64,000 nucleotides of DNA. It comes from Sedimenticola sp. GTDB taxonomy: Bacteria > Pseudomonadota > Gammaproteobacteria > Chromatiales > Chromatiaceae. The notes beneath the pieces were generated by a model, which saw only the letters and a program-made list of their open reading frames with translations, was not told the origin of the DNA and did no database searches. A program made the translations under genes and the position numbers. Below are positions 1 to 8,691 of the stretch, one piece after another. The DNA lies in the NCBI GenBank assembly GCA_002869585.1, contig PKUO01000045.1, forward strand, positions 209,278 through 273,277, read 5' to 3'. Position 1 is the first letter of the stretch. Each line of letters begins with the position of its first letter.

Positions 1-1404
1 GGCTGTTACAACGTCTGCCTGCCAGGTTTTCAGGTGTGTGCAGATGCGTTGCTGATCAGCCGTATCTTGCGATACAACCAATATTCTCTTGTTACTGATA
101 TTCATATGATCAATTTCTTCTTGCTCACGATCCTGTAGCTCAACAGGTAGGCTGAAATAGAAGCGGCTGCCTTCGCCGGGGTTGCTCTCAACACCGATTG
201 TGCCACCCATTAGTTCAACGAGTTGCTGGCTAATCGATGTGCCGAGCCCTGTGCCGCCATACCTGCGTGTTGTTGAGTTATCGGCCTGTTCAAAGCGGTC
301 GAAAATTCGTTTTTGATCGGAATCACAGATACCTATTCCGGTATCGATGATTTCAAAAAGTAGTGAGGCTGTGGTGTTGCTCGTTTCCAGAGAGTCCGCA
401 GACACTACCACCGTCACGCTGCCTTTTTCGGTAAATTTGATGGCATTGCTGATCATGTTGATCAGGATTTGGCGGACGAGTTGCGAATCTATGCGAATAA
501 AAACGGGAACTTCCGGTTGAATATGCAGCAACAGGGCGATGCCGCGATTCCTTGCGATAGGTTGCATCATCCGGACGATTGCCCGCAAAAGAATATAGAA
601 ATCGGTTTCTGTCGGTGTCAGCGTGGTTTCGCCCGATTCCACCTTGGCAATATCCAGGATGCCCTGGATCAGGGATAGCAGGGAACTTGCTGATGCATGC
701 GCGGTTTGCGCCAGATCGCGTTGTTCGCTATCCAGTGCTGAATCAAGCAGTAAATCGGTTGTGCCAATCACACCATTCAGTGGGGTGCGTATTTCATGGC
801 TCATGTTCGCCAGGAAGCGACTTTTCGCTTCGTTGGCAACCTCGGCCTTCGACAGTGCGGCGTTGAGTCGTTTTAGCAGCGTTGAGGTGTAGATGGGGAT
901 TATTAAAAGACCACCCAGCAGTCCCATGCTCAAAATGAGATGCTGCGACCAGAAGTCGCTGAAAAAGATCACCAGCGAAAAACCTATCAGGCTGAGAAGC
1001 GAGGAGATGTAGAGTGGTCGGAGTCCAAATCGAAAGCCATTGCCCAGGGTCACCCATAAATAGATCAGGTAAAAGGGTGTAACTATCTCTCCGCCGAGTA
1101 TCATGGCAATTGATGTGGTGCCGATATCGCCGGTCATTCCAACGTAGCGTCGTAATCTATAGCGTTTCGGCGCGATACAGATGGCTATCAGATAGCTCAT
1201 GGAAAACAGGGTGAAGGCTACGGAGAGCCAGAGTATGGTATTGAAATGGATTTCTGAATATTCAGAAATATGGCTAAACAGGAGATAGAAAAAGATAGAA
1301 ACGGAAATGAACAAACGAATGACGGCCTGCTCCAGTTCAGATCCTGGGCATTGCCTGCATCGATCACGCAGCAGGCGTATTAGTCGATTTGCCGTTGAAT
1401 TCAT
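1..1404 (-). CDS. rpfC: RpfC-like hybrid sensor histidine kinase, C-terminus cut by window edge
   Basis: An open frame runs from an ATG at 1404 to the window edge (468 codons visible). The N-terminal ~175 residues are hydrophobic with several membrane segments, including the stretch [14 protein letters not shown] that resembles the RpfC sensor region. A HisKA domain follows with H-box [11 protein letters not shown] (H203), then an HATPase domain with N-box [11 protein letters not shown] and G-boxes DTGIGI and [10 protein letters not shown]. The frame leaves the window at the start of a receiver domain (NKRILVV), so REC and any Hpt lie outside. In the RpfC family the membrane part senses diffusible signal factor (a cis-2-unsaturated fatty acid) and phosphotransfer goes to RpfG, which is encoded 62 bases upstream on the same strand. 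The kinase class is certain. DSF as ligand is inferred from the pairing. Confidence 0.85.
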   Translation of the reverse strand, partial: MNSTANRLIRLLRDRCRQCPGSELEQAVIRLFISVSIFFYLLFSHISEYSEIHFNTILWLSVAFTLFSMSYLIAICIAPKRYRLRRYVGMTGDIGTTSIAMILGGEIVTPFYLIYLWVTLGNGFRFGLRPLYISSLLSLIGFSLVIFFSDFWSQHLILSMGLLGGLLIIPIYTSTLLKRLNAALSKAEVANEAKSRFLANMSHEIRTPLNGVIGTTDLLLDSALDSEQRDLAQTAHASASSLLSLIQGILDIAKVESGETTLTPTETDFYILLRAIVRMMQPIARNRGIALLLHIQPEVPVFIRIDSQLVRQILINMISNAIKFTEKGSVTVVVSADSLETSNTTASLLFEIIDTGIGICDSDQKRIFDRFEQADNSTTRRYGGTGLGTSISQQLVELMGGTIGVESNPGEGSRFYFSLPVELQDREQEEIDHMNISNKRILVVSQDTADQQRICTHLKTWQADVVTA

Positions 1405-1466
1405 GATAAATCAAATCTGCGTGGTCATCTGATCGGTGTGCCTGCCAAACTGGCGTGATTTATGTG

Positions 1467-2591
1467 TTACTCAATATCGGGTACATCAGTTATGATTTTG
1501 CGTATTGTTTCTTCCCGGGACAACAGTGCTTCAACACATTGAGGGTCGAACTGGGTGTTGGCTTTATTACGGATATAGTCAAGGCTATCGTCCATGGTCC
1601 AGGCCGTTTTATACGGACGAATGGTGGTCAAGGCATCCAGAACATCTGCGATTGTAACGATACGGGCCTCTAACGGGATCTCCTCACCTTTCAAACCATT
1701 CGGGTATCCTGTCCCGTCGAAACGCTCATGGTGGGATAGGGCAATTTTTGCACCCAGTTTCAGATAGCGGGACTTGCTGTTTGCCAGGATGTCGTGACCG
1801 ATACGCGAATGTTTTTCCATTATCACGCGCTCAGATGGAGAGAGTATTCCCGGCTTGAGAAGAATATGGTCAGGAACGCCGATTTTCCCGATGTCATGCA
1901 TCGGTGCTGAGCGCAAAATCAGGTCGCACTGGTCACTGTCTAAACCGAGGCCTCGAGCAATCTCCAGTGAGTAATGGGCCATGCGAAAAATGTGATTACC
2001 TGTGCACTCATCCCGGAATTCCCCCGCTCGCGCAAGACAATAGAGGGCATCCTCTTCACGGGTTTTTATCTCTGCTGTTGCCTGGGTTATCTGATGCTCG
2101 AGAAATTCCGACCGCTTGCGTTCAGCTTTCTGGTGCTTTTGCAGTTTTAGTAGATTATTGCAACGCGCCTGGCATTCATAATGATCGAAAGGGCGGGAAA
2201 GAAAATCGGTCGCTCCAGCCTCTAGGGCCTCGTATTTTACGCTTCTGTCCTCGATGATCGTGACCATGACAATGGGAACATCAGAGCAGCCCTCTAACTG
2301 CCGGAATTGCCGGATAACCTCAATTCCGTCCATGGTGGGCATGCGGTAATCGGTTATCAGTAGATCGGGCGGAAACTGGCGGCAGGAATCGAGTGCCGCA
2401 TAAGGGTCGTCAAACGTGGACACCTTTATATAAGGCGAGATCTTTTTTGCGATACTGGCAAGGATAGTGCGCCCGATCGATTGATCATCAATAATGATGA
2501 CTCGCTGGTAACGAGTGTCGTCGCGGAAATGTGTGATGTTATCCACCTCCTGACAATCTGCCCGAGCTGAATTATCTGTCATTCTTGCCAT
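1467..2591 (-). CDS. rpfG: RpfG-like response regulator with HD-GYP c-di-GMP phosphodiesterase domain
   Basis: A receiver domain (phospho-acceptor D81 in LLITDYRMP) is followed by a short helical linker and an HD-GYP domain. The HD-GYP domain has MHDIGK (H232, D233) and HHERFDGTGYP, so the catalytic signature is complete. The family degrades c-di-GMP when activated by RpfC. With the ATG at 2591 the protein is 374 residues, the usual RpfG size. The frame stays open for another 74 codons to 2813, but that extension (with a CDFC motif) matches nothing I recognise, and a second ATG lies at 2582. The gene precedes the rpfC-like kinase on the same strand, the G-then-C order known from the Xanthomonas rpfGHC operon. 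Confidence 0.87.
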   Translation of the reverse strand: MARMTDNSARADCQEVDNITHFRDDTRYQRVIIIDDQSIGRTILASIAKKISPYIKVSTFDDPYAALDSCRQFPPDLLITDYRMPTMDGIEVIRQFRQLEGCSDVPIVMVTIIEDRSVKYEALEAGATDFLSRPFDHYECQARCNNLLKLQKHQKAERKRSEFLEHQITQATAEIKTREEDALYCLARAGEFRDECTGNHIFRMAHYSLEIARGLGLDSDQCDLILRSAPMHDIGKIGVPDHILLKPGILSPSERVIMEKHSRIGHDILANSKSRYLKLGAKIALSHHERFDGTGYPNGLKGEEIPLEARIVTIADVLDALTTIRPYKTAWTMDDSLDYIRNKANTQFDPQCVEALLSREETIRKIITDVPDIE

Positions 2592-2850
2592 CGTTGTTCT
2601 CACCGCTTTGCTAGGTACCAAGTCAGCCAATCGGCATTGTTGCACCGACCATTGACCTCTTGATATCCGATCGATTGTCAAAGTATGACAGAAGTCACAA
2701 TAAAAGCGTGATAACCGTCGGGATTGATTCATGCCGCTACCTCCAATCGATCTCAGCAATGTATCCAGGAATTGCTGTGTAGGTTGGATAGCGTAGGCAG
2801 GAATCACTAACATAACAAAAAATCATTAATCTACAAAGACATGCATGTCG

Positions 2851-3642
2851 TTATGCGAATACCTGTTGAATCAGTGCGCGTACTGTGGCCGGTTCAAACG
2901 GTTTGTCGCAGACCGCGGAAACTCCGGCATTTTGCACTGCAGCAAGACGATTGTTGTTCTCTTCGCTGGTGACCATCAGGATCGGAATCGATGACTGGTT
3001 GGTATTGCTGCGTATCCGCTCGATCAGCTCCTTGCCATCCATTTTGGGCATGTTGTAGTCGGTAATGATCAGGTCGAAAAACCGGGTTGAGAGCTGTTTC
3101 AGTGCGTCAATCCCGTCGACAGCCTCGGTAAACCGCTCGATACCCATATTTTGCAGCACCCGGCGAATGTGGTTACGTGCCATTCGGCTGTCATCCACTA
3201 TCAGCACATCGATGTTTTCCGGATCGAAATTGTCCAGGTCGACATAGCGGGTGTCGTAGTAATCGAGGGTGGTATTCAACGCGATCAGTAGTTCTTGCTG
3301 GGAAAATGGCTTGGGAAGAATGGCTGTCACACCGGCCTGGCGGATGGGGTCGAGATATCTGAAACGGGTTTCGCTGGAGATCAACATGAAGGCAGTTTCC
3401 TTCAGGCCTTCATCTTCACGAATATTTTTGATCAGTTCTGTGCCCGTGGTATCGGGCAGATAGAGTGCGCTGATGACCAGGTCAGGCGGGTAATCCTGCA
3501 TCTGTGCCAGGGCCAATGCCCCGGTGTCTGCATAGGTCAGCTTCTCTATCCCGAGGTTGTTCAGATAGTGCGCGATGATTTTTCGCTGAGTTGTCGATGG
3601 CTCGACAATCAAGACCATCAGTTCTTCTAGCTTGCGAGCCAT
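2851..3642 (-). CDS. Double receiver-domain protein, first domain degenerate
   Basis: The protein has 263 residues in two CheY-like receiver domains (about 9-125 and 140-262) and no output domain. In the first, the expected phospho-acceptor Asp is Ala (DLVISALYLP, A59) and the acidic pocket is reduced to VEPS. The second is canonical, with VDDS, D195 in IITDYNMPKMDG, a Thr/Ser switch (MVTSEE) and a KP lysine. The ATG at 3642 is chosen because GAGGGAATTCCA precedes it; the open frame extends 13 codons further up. The gene lies directly upstream of the RpfG-like gene on the same strand, so it probably acts in the same phosphorelay as a phosphate sink or adaptor. That role is an inference. Confidence 0.8.
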   Translation of the reverse strand: MARKLEELMVLIVEPSTTQRKIIAHYLNNLGIEKLTYADTGALALAQMQDYPPDLVISALYLPDTTGTELIKNIREDEGLKETAFMLISSETRFRYLDPIRQAGVTAILPKPFSQQELLIALNTTLDYYDTRYVDLDNFDPENIDVLIVDDSRMARNHIRRVLQNMGIERFTEAVDGIDALKQLSTRFFDLIITDYNMPKMDGKELIERIRSNTNQSSIPILMVTSEENNNRLAAVQNAGVSAVCDKPFEPATVRALIQQVFA

Positions 3643-3750
3643 TGGAATTCCCTCGAGTACCCTGGCAACATTGTATTGCAAGGGTATCTGCAGGGTTTTT
3701 CCAACCTTTATTAATTTTGGGGTCCAGGCTTATTCAGGGCCTGATTATTA

Positions 3751-4362
3751 TCAGATATCCCTGATACTGGCTTCTCTGAAGGCCTCCCGGAAGGCCTGAT
3801 AGTCCTTGACCACCGGGAATTGCGGGAATTCGTCAATCACATTCTGGGGCGGGCGAAATAAAATGCCGCGATCGGCCTCGCTCAGCATGGTCGTGTCATT
3901 GTAGGAGTCGCCAGCAGCGATAGTCCTGAAATTCAATCCCTTGAGGGCCAACACGGCATGCCTCTTCGGGTCCTTCTGTCGAATGTGGTAGTTGACTACC
4001 ATACCCTGCTCATCTGTCTCCAGTTTATGACACAGCAGGGTGGGGTGTCCCAGTTGCCGCATCATCGGGGCGGCGAATTCATAAAAGGTGTCAGACAGAA
4101 TCACCACCTGAAATCTCTCCCGCAACCAGTCGAGAAATTCGCGGGCGCCGTCGAGCGGTCCCATGCCGTCGATCACCTGCTGGATGTCCGGCAGTCCCAG
4201 TTTGTGTTGCCGGAGAATCGCCAGCCGCTGGGTCATCAGCACATCATAATCGGGGATGTCACGAGTGGTTGCCCGCAGTTCATCAATTCCGGTGCGCTCA
4301 GCGAAATTAATCCATATCTCCGGGATCAGAACCCCTTCCAGGTCTAAACAGGCAATTTCCAC
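3751..4362 (-). CDS. thrH: ThrH: phosphoserine phosphatase / phosphoserine-homoserine phosphotransferase
   Basis: A 203-residue HAD-superfamily enzyme very close to Pseudomonas ThrH. It has the nucleophile motif [13 protein letters not shown], the conserved [12 protein letters not shown], motif [13 protein letters not shown], the lysine of RQKDPKR, and motif [14 protein letters not shown]. ThrH dephosphorylates phosphoserine and can transfer the phosphate to homoserine, linking serine and threonine synthesis. A GTG at 4362 is preferred over the upstream TTG at 4368: GGAGGAG lies seven bases before the GTG, and the resulting N-terminus ([10 protein letters not shown]) matches the family. It is transcribed toward the signalling cluster but has no obvious link to it. 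Confidence 0.93.
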   Translation of the reverse strand: MEIACLDLEGVLIPEIWINFAERTGIDELRATTRDIPDYDVLMTQRLAILRQHKLGLPDIQQVIDGMGPLDGAREFLDWLRERFQVVILSDTFYEFAAPMMRQLGHPTLLCHKLETDEQGMVVNYHIRQKDPKRHAVLALKGLNFRTIAAGDSYNDTTMLSEADRGILFRPPQNVIDEFPQFPVVKDYQAFREAFREASIRDI

Positions 4363-4583
4363 GTGCAATCTCCTCCAGAAATTAGATCATTCAGATTGTG
4401 GATTTCAGGCGCAAGGATACTACAATCGATCTTTATGTAGTATGTGAAATTACCTGGACCGCAGGTTCTGGCTGACAGCTTGTGGGGGTTCGGGTATAAC
4501 AGTTAGGCAACCCTGTCTGCTCACATCGAACGCGATTTTCATTTCTGTACATTCATCTCAACTGCCCGATATCTAAAAAGAAA

Positions 4584-5156
4584 ATGAATATTAATAAACT
4601 CATTCCTGTGCTTGTCCTGTTGCTCGTTATTACGCCGGTATCGGCATACGATATCGCTGGTATCTCTCTGCCGGACAAGCAGCTGGTGGAACCATCGGCA
4701 CCGGAATTATCCCTGAATGGCGCTGGAGTTCGCAGCAAACTGTTCTTCGATATCTATGTGGCAGGGCTTTATCTGACTCAACCTCTGGATAGCCTTGAGG
4801 CCATCGAGCAGGAGAAGGGTGCCAAGCGGGTGCTCATGCATTTTATCTATAAGGAGGTCTCCAAAGAGAAACTCAATGCGGCCTGGTGGGAAGGGTTTGA
4901 AAATAATCTCTCCAATGAGGCATTTAATGCTTTGAAACCGCAGATTGAGACGTTTACCGGTTTTTTTCAGGACACCCACAAGGGCGATGTGGTCTGGTTG
5001 GATTACATCCCTGGCAGTGGCACGCGCATTTCATTGAACGGCCGGCCGATCGGTTCCATTCCCGGAGAGACCTTTTACCCGGCACTGCTGCGCATCTGGC
5101 TGGGAGACAAGCCCGTCACTTCAGGCCTGAAAAAGGGGATGCTGGGCATTGACTAG
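4584..5156 (+). CDS. Exported chalcone-isomerase-like domain protein
   Basis: A 190-residue protein with a clear signal peptide (about residues 1-21, cleavage after VSA). The body resembles the bacterial chalcone isomerase-like family: GAGVRSKLFFDIYVAGLYL near the start, the mid-domain MHFIYKEVSKEKL, and LNGRPIGSIPG near the end. Bacterial members are periplasmic and mostly of unknown function, and chalcone isomerisation is not expected. The stop codon region overlaps the next gene by eight bases, suggesting translational coupling to the transporter downstream. The family call is good; the biological role is unknown. Confidence 0.8.
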   Translation: MNINKLIPVLVLLLVITPVSAYDIAGISLPDKQLVEPSAPELSLNGAGVRSKLFFDIYVAGLYLTQPLDSLEAIEQEKGAKRVLMHFIYKEVSKEKLNAAWWEGFENNLSNEAFNALKPQIETFTGFFQDTHKGDVVWLDYIPGSGTRISLNGRPIGSIPGETFYPALLRIWLGDKPVTSGLKKGMLGID

Positions 5157-6057
5157 CACCTATCTTCGCCTGGCCCTGGCAGCACTGCTCTGGGGCGGGA
5201 CTTTTGTGGCAGCACGCGGAATATCTCAGGATATTGGCCCCTACAGTGCAGCCTTTTTGCGTTTTTTTCTGGCCTCGGTGGTGCTGATTCCTCTGGTGAT
5301 TCGCGAGGAGTCACGCCTGCCGGGACTTGATTTTCGACAACTAATGGCTGTAATTCTGCTCGGTCTGAGTGGGGTGTTTGCCTACAATGTGTTCTTCTTT
5401 TCCGGCCTGAAAACCGTGGAAGCGGGCAGGGCGGCGGTAATTATCGCCGCTAACCCGGTGTTTATCGCACTGTTTTCATTTTTGATATTCCGTGAGCGGT
5501 TTTCGCTTCAGAAGATCATCGGTATTGTGCTATCGGTCAGTGGTGCGATTGTGGTCATCTCCCGTGGTGATGTGCATGCCATTCTGCAAGGAGGCATTGG
5601 CATCGGCGAGTTGTACCTGATCGGCTGTGTAGTCAGTTGGGTCGCCTACACACTGATAGGCAAAAAGGTGATGATCGGACTGACGCCGCTGGTGGCCGTG
5701 GCCTACTCTTCGGTTTTTGGCGCTCTGTTCCTGCTTCCCGGTGCAGTTATCGAAGGCGTCTGGTCATCAATTCAGACATTGAATGTCGCAATTGTCGGCT
5801 CACTGGCCTATCTCTCGATTTTTGGCACAGTGCTGGGTTTTGTCTGGTTTTATCGTGGGGTGAAAGAGATCGGGCCCGCCCGGGCAGGGGTGTTTATCAA
5901 CCTGGTGCCGGTCAGTGGCGTGTTTTTCGGGGTGATCATTCTGGGTGAAAAACTGAGCTCTTCACTGCTTATCGGTGGCCTGTTGGTGTTGTTCGGTCTG
6001 GTGCTGACCAACCGAACTGCCGGTGAAGCGGCCATACAGGCAAAACTAACGGACTGA
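5149..6057 (+). CDS. EamA/DMT-superfamily transporter
   Basis: A 302-residue membrane protein with ten hydrophobic segments in two EamA repeats (about 5-135 and 150-290), the second ending in GVIILGEKLSSSLLIGGLLV, the classic EamA signature. Members export metabolites such as amino acids; the substrate cannot be read from sequence. Translation probably starts at the TTG at 5149, inside the end of the preceding gene, because the first transmembrane helix begins almost immediately (TYLRLALAALLWGGTF). It appears co-transcribed with the upstream chalcone-isomerase-like gene. Confidence 0.88.
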   Translation: MTSTYLRLALAALLWGGTFVAARGISQDIGPYSAAFLRFFLASVVLIPLVIREESRLPGLDFRQLMAVILLGLSGVFAYNVFFFSGLKTVEAGRAAVIIAANPVFIALFSFLIFRERFSLQKIIGIVLSVSGAIVVISRGDVHAILQGGIGIGELYLIGCVVSWVAYTLIGKKVMIGLTPLVAVAYSSVFGALFLLPGAVIEGVWSSIQTLNVAIVGSLAYLSIFGTVLGFVWFYRGVKEIGPARAGVFINLVPVSGVFFGVIILGEKLSSSLLIGGLLVLFGLVLTNRTAGEAAIQAKLTD

Positions 6058-6131
6058 TACCAGTGCCTGTCAGTTACCAACAAATAGCGGGTATACTCCT
6101 GTATCGCTCTAACTAAAAATACACTGAAACA

Positions 6132-6761
6132 ATGAAATTTACCGTCATCCCCGTCACCGCCTTTGAACAGAACTGCACCCTGTTGTGGTGTGAGAAAAGC
6201 AAGAAAGCCGCGGTGGTAGATCCAGGCGGCGACCTGGATCAGATACTCGAGGTGGTCGAGAATCAGGGTCTGCAACTGGAAAAGATTCTGGTCACCCACG
6301 CGCATATCGATCATGCCGGTGGCGTAGGTGAATTGGCCAGAACTCGGGGCCTGATAATCGAAGGTCCACATGAAGAGGACCGGTTCTGGATCGAGGCGAT
6401 GCCGAAACAGAGCGAGATGTTCGGGTTCCCCGCCGCCGAGATATTCGAACCCGACAGATGGCTGAATCAGGGTGACAGCGTCACCGTTGGCGAGGAGCAA
6501 CTCGATGTCCTGCACTGCCCGGGCCACACGCCTGGCCATGTGGTCTTTTTTCACAAAAGTGATCGAATCGCCATTGTCGGTGATGTCCTGTTCAAGGGTT
6601 CCATCGGACGCACCGATTTCCCCAGAGGCGATCATCAGACGCTGATCAACTGCATTAAACAACGCCTCTGGCCTCTGGGTGATGATGTTGAATTCATACC
6701 AGGCCATGGCCCTCTCTCGACCATCGGCTACGAACGACAGACCAACCCGTTTGTAAGATAG
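6132..6761 (+). CDS. MBL-fold metallo-hydrolase, glyoxalase II-like (YcbL type)
   Basis: A 209-residue single-domain metallo-beta-lactamase-fold hydrolase. The metal ligands are all visible: THAHIDHAGG (H-x-H-x-D-H), CPGHTPGH, the bridging Asp in IVGDVLFKGSIGRTDFP, and the terminal IPGHGP. The compact length without the C-terminal helical domain of GloB, and the GSIGRTDFP motif, fit the YcbL subfamily, whose tested members hydrolyse S-lactoylglutathione. The substrate here is not established. It stands alone, 74 bases after the DMT transporter. Confidence 0.9.
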   Translation: MKFTVIPVTAFEQNCTLLWCEKSKKAAVVDPGGDLDQILEVVENQGLQLEKILVTHAHIDHAGGVGELARTRGLIIEGPHEEDRFWIEAMPKQSEMFGFPAAEIFEPDRWLNQGDSVTVGEEQLDVLHCPGHTPGHVVFFHKSDRIAIVGDVLFKGSIGRTDFPRGDHQTLINCIKQRLWPLGDDVEFIPGHGPLSTIGYERQTNPFVR

Positions 6762-6838
6762 CCCCTGGCTGTTCATCCTTAGAACAGCAGCGCGAATAGA
6801 CCCGGGATATAAACACGGAAGATATTTTCGGGAAAAAT

Positions 6839-6863
6839 GGAATAAAACAACTGCATACGCGTC
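6839..6863 (+). promoter_or_regulatory. Candidate ECF-type promoter ahead of the sigma factor gene
   Basis: GGAATA at 6839-6844 and CGTC at 6860-6863 are separated by 15 bases and lie about 30 bases upstream of the sigma factor start. The GGAA-type -35 and CGT-type -10 are the general form recognised by ECF sigma factors, which often control their own gene. An overlapping TATACT at 6865-6870 could instead serve a housekeeping promoter, so this is tentative. Confidence 0.3.
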
Positions 6864-6894
6864 TTATACTTAAATCCCCCATAGGGCAGGACGT

Positions 6895-7446
6895 GTGAGC
6901 AGATTAACCGACTTGTTTTCCAACAAACGCCACAAACAGCGACTGGCTGATCTCAGGCCGAAACTGTATCGCGTCGCCCTGGGCTGGTGTGGCAGCCCAT
7001 CACTGGCGGATGACCTGGTGCAGGAGGCAAGCTACAAGGCGCTTAAATCTCTCGGAAAACTGGAGGAAGTCGAAGCCCTGGACGGCTGGGTGTTCAAGAT
7101 TCTAAGCAACTGTTATCGGGACTTCTGTCGGAAGGGGCAGACACAGGAAACACCCGAGGAACTGGTCGATGAGCGGCAGAAGAATCCGGAAGAGCTGATT
7201 GACAGCGCCGACCTCATGGTTCAGGTACGCAGCGCCGTTGCTGGATTGAAGCAGAAACACCGGGAAATCATTGTGCTGGTTGATCTTGGCGGCTTTTCCT
7301 ACACCGAGACCGCCGCAATTCTGAATCTGCCCATTGGCACAGTCATGAGCCGCCTGAATCGTGCAAGGCAGCAACTCAAGCAAGTCCTGCTGAAGAACCC
7401 TGTTGTGACATCGCAGAATGTCTCCTACATGGAGCGTGTCAAATGA
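6895..7446 (+). CDS. ECF-family RNA polymerase sigma factor
   Basis: A 183-residue protein with only sigma regions 2 and 4. Region 2 is about residues 18-85 (LVQEASYKAL; DGWVFKILSNCYRDFCRK) and region 4 about residues 112-165 (HREIIVLVDLGGFSYTETAAILNLPIGTVMSRLNRAR). The length and region 4.2 helix-turn-helix are typical of ECF sigma factors. Translation begins at a GTG preceded by GGGCAGGAC. The stop overlaps the next gene's ATG by four bases, so sigma factor and anti-sigma factor are translationally coupled as is usual. Its regulon is unknown, but the DsrE-like gene at the end of the operon is a likely member. Confidence 0.92.
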   Translation: MSRLTDLFSNKRHKQRLADLRPKLYRVALGWCGSPSLADDLVQEASYKALKSLGKLEEVEALDGWVFKILSNCYRDFCRKGQTQETPEELVDERQKNPEELIDSADLMVQVRSAVAGLKQKHREIIVLVDLGGFSYTETAAILNLPIGTVMSRLNRARQQLKQVLLKNPVVTSQNVSYMERVK

Positions 7447-8168
7447 ATGACCAAAATCTCTATTCAGATGAATTCATCAACGCCTTTGTCGATAACGAAC
7501 TGAGTCCAGGGGAGCGGGCGGAGCTTTTATCGGCCGCATCCAGCTCGAAAGAGCTGAGTCAGCGTATCTGCCAGATGCAGCGTCTCAAAGAGATGCTGAA
7601 AACCGCCTATCCCGAACAGACAAATAACAGTTCCTCGATGCATTCAAGGGGCCGAACAGGCTGGCTGGGCTACGCCGCAGCGGCTGTTGTCGGTGCATTT
7701 TCGGTATTCGTAGTCCTGCAGCCACAGCAAATGCGATCAATAGCGGAGCCGGTTGCCGCTATACAGCCGGAGTTAAACCATTCCGTCAGTCAGACAGGCG
7801 CCACAAGCCGGGTGGTGTTTCACATCAGTAACGATGACCTGGCAGTGGCCGATGAGTTGTTTGATCAGGTCGAGTTTGTTCTGCAGGAGTATGCCGCCAG
7901 CGGCCGCCCGATTCGGGTGGAGGTCGTGGCCAACAATCAAGGTTTGCGACTTTTTCAACAGGGACGGACGCTGTTTGAAAAACGCATAGCCGACCTCGAT
8001 TCGCGCTATCAGAATATTACCTTTGCCGCATGCGGCAATACTATGGAGCGTATACAGAAAGAGACTGGAGAGACGATCGAGGTCTTGCCTCAAGCGGTCA
8101 TAATCCGCTCCGGTATCTCATTTGTGGCCCGTCGCCAGAAACAGGGCTGGTCATACATAAAGGTATAG
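7443..8168 (+). CDS. Membrane anti-sigma factor fused to a periplasmic DsrE-like domain
   Basis: A 241-residue protein in three parts. Residues ~1-60 look like an anti-sigma factor N-terminus (FINAFVDNELSPGERAELL), without the zinc-binding HxxxCxxC motif. Residues ~74-93 form one transmembrane helix. Residues ~120-241 form a DsrE/DsrF-like domain, with VVFHISNDD, IRVEVVANNQGLRLF and the cysteine motif FAACGNTM (C197). The topology puts the DsrE-like domain in the periplasm, where it could act as sensor for the sigma factor encoded just upstream. The next gene encodes a free protein with the same domain and the same CGNTM motif. The anti-sigma role rests on position, N-terminal similarity and topology. 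Confidence 0.75.
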   Translation: MNDQNLYSDEFINAFVDNELSPGERAELLSAASSSKELSQRICQMQRLKEMLKTAYPEQTNNSSSMHSRGRTGWLGYAAAAVVGAFSVFVVLQPQQMRSIAEPVAAIQPELNHSVSQTGATSRVVFHISNDDLAVADELFDQVEFVLQEYAASGRPIRVEVVANNQGLRLFQQGRTLFEKRIADLDSRYQNITFAACGNTMERIQKETGETIEVLPQAVIIRSGISFVARRQKQGWSYIKV

Positions 8169-8206
8169 GGTTCTGCCCGCTGCCTATAACAATTGGAGGA
8201 GAAATC

Positions 8207-8659
8207 ATGAAACAGGTGAAACAGAGTTTAGTGATACTGCAAATGGTGTTGTTGGGACTGGCTTTGAGCTTCGGACAGGGTGTGCTCGCGGCTATGGATG
8301 GTGAAGTGAAACACAAGGTGGTCATACAGGTCAGCACCGATGATGAGCGTACTCAGCAGATCGCGCTCAACAATGCGGTGAATGTGCAAAAGGCACTGGG
8401 CCAGGATAACGTTGCGGTAGAAATTGTTGCCTATGGACCGGGACTGGGCATGCTGACCATGGCATCCAAGCAGAAGGATCGGATTAGCAGTCTGGCGATG
8501 CAGGACATCACCTTCAGCGCCTGCGGAAACACCATGCAAAAGGTCGAGCAGAAAACCGGCAAAAAACCGGTGCTGGTGGAGGGTGTCAAGGTCGTGCCTG
8601 CGGGTGTTCTGCGAATCATGGAGTTGCAGGAACAGGGGTATGCATACGTTCGTCCATAA
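8207..8659 (+). CDS. Exported DsrE-family protein
   Basis: A 150-residue protein with a signal peptide (about 1-28, ending GVLAA) and a single DsrE-like domain. Its motifs parallel the domain in the preceding gene: KHKVVIQVSTDD, VAVEIVAYGPGLGML, and FSACGNTM with C106. DsrE/TusD proteins relay persulfide sulfur through a conserved cysteine in the cytoplasm; this one is predicted to be periplasmic, so the partner must differ. The start ATG is preceded by GGAGGAGAAATC, a strong ribosome-binding site. An upstream in-frame extension exists but lies inside the previous gene and is rejected. It is probably in one operon with the sigma and anti-sigma genes. Confidence 0.82.
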   Translation: MKQVKQSLVILQMVLLGLALSFGQGVLAAMDGEVKHKVVIQVSTDDERTQQIALNNAVNVQKALGQDNVAVEIVAYGPGLGMLTMASKQKDRISSLAMQDITFSACGNTMQKVEQKTGKKPVLVEGVKVVPAGVLRIMELQEQGYAYVRP

Positions 8660-8691
8660 CGAACGCCTCCTGGGGTAGCGAATGCTTTTTT

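Noticed and set aside
2592..2813. N-terminal 74-codon extension of the RpfG-like protein with a CDFC motif
   Set aside because: It makes the protein longer than the family and has no family similarity; it more likely holds the promoter region.
5850..6776. A 308-codon minus-strand frame
   Set aside because: It overlaps both the DMT transporter and the metallo-hydrolase on the other strand, which have clear motifs; the antisense protein has none.
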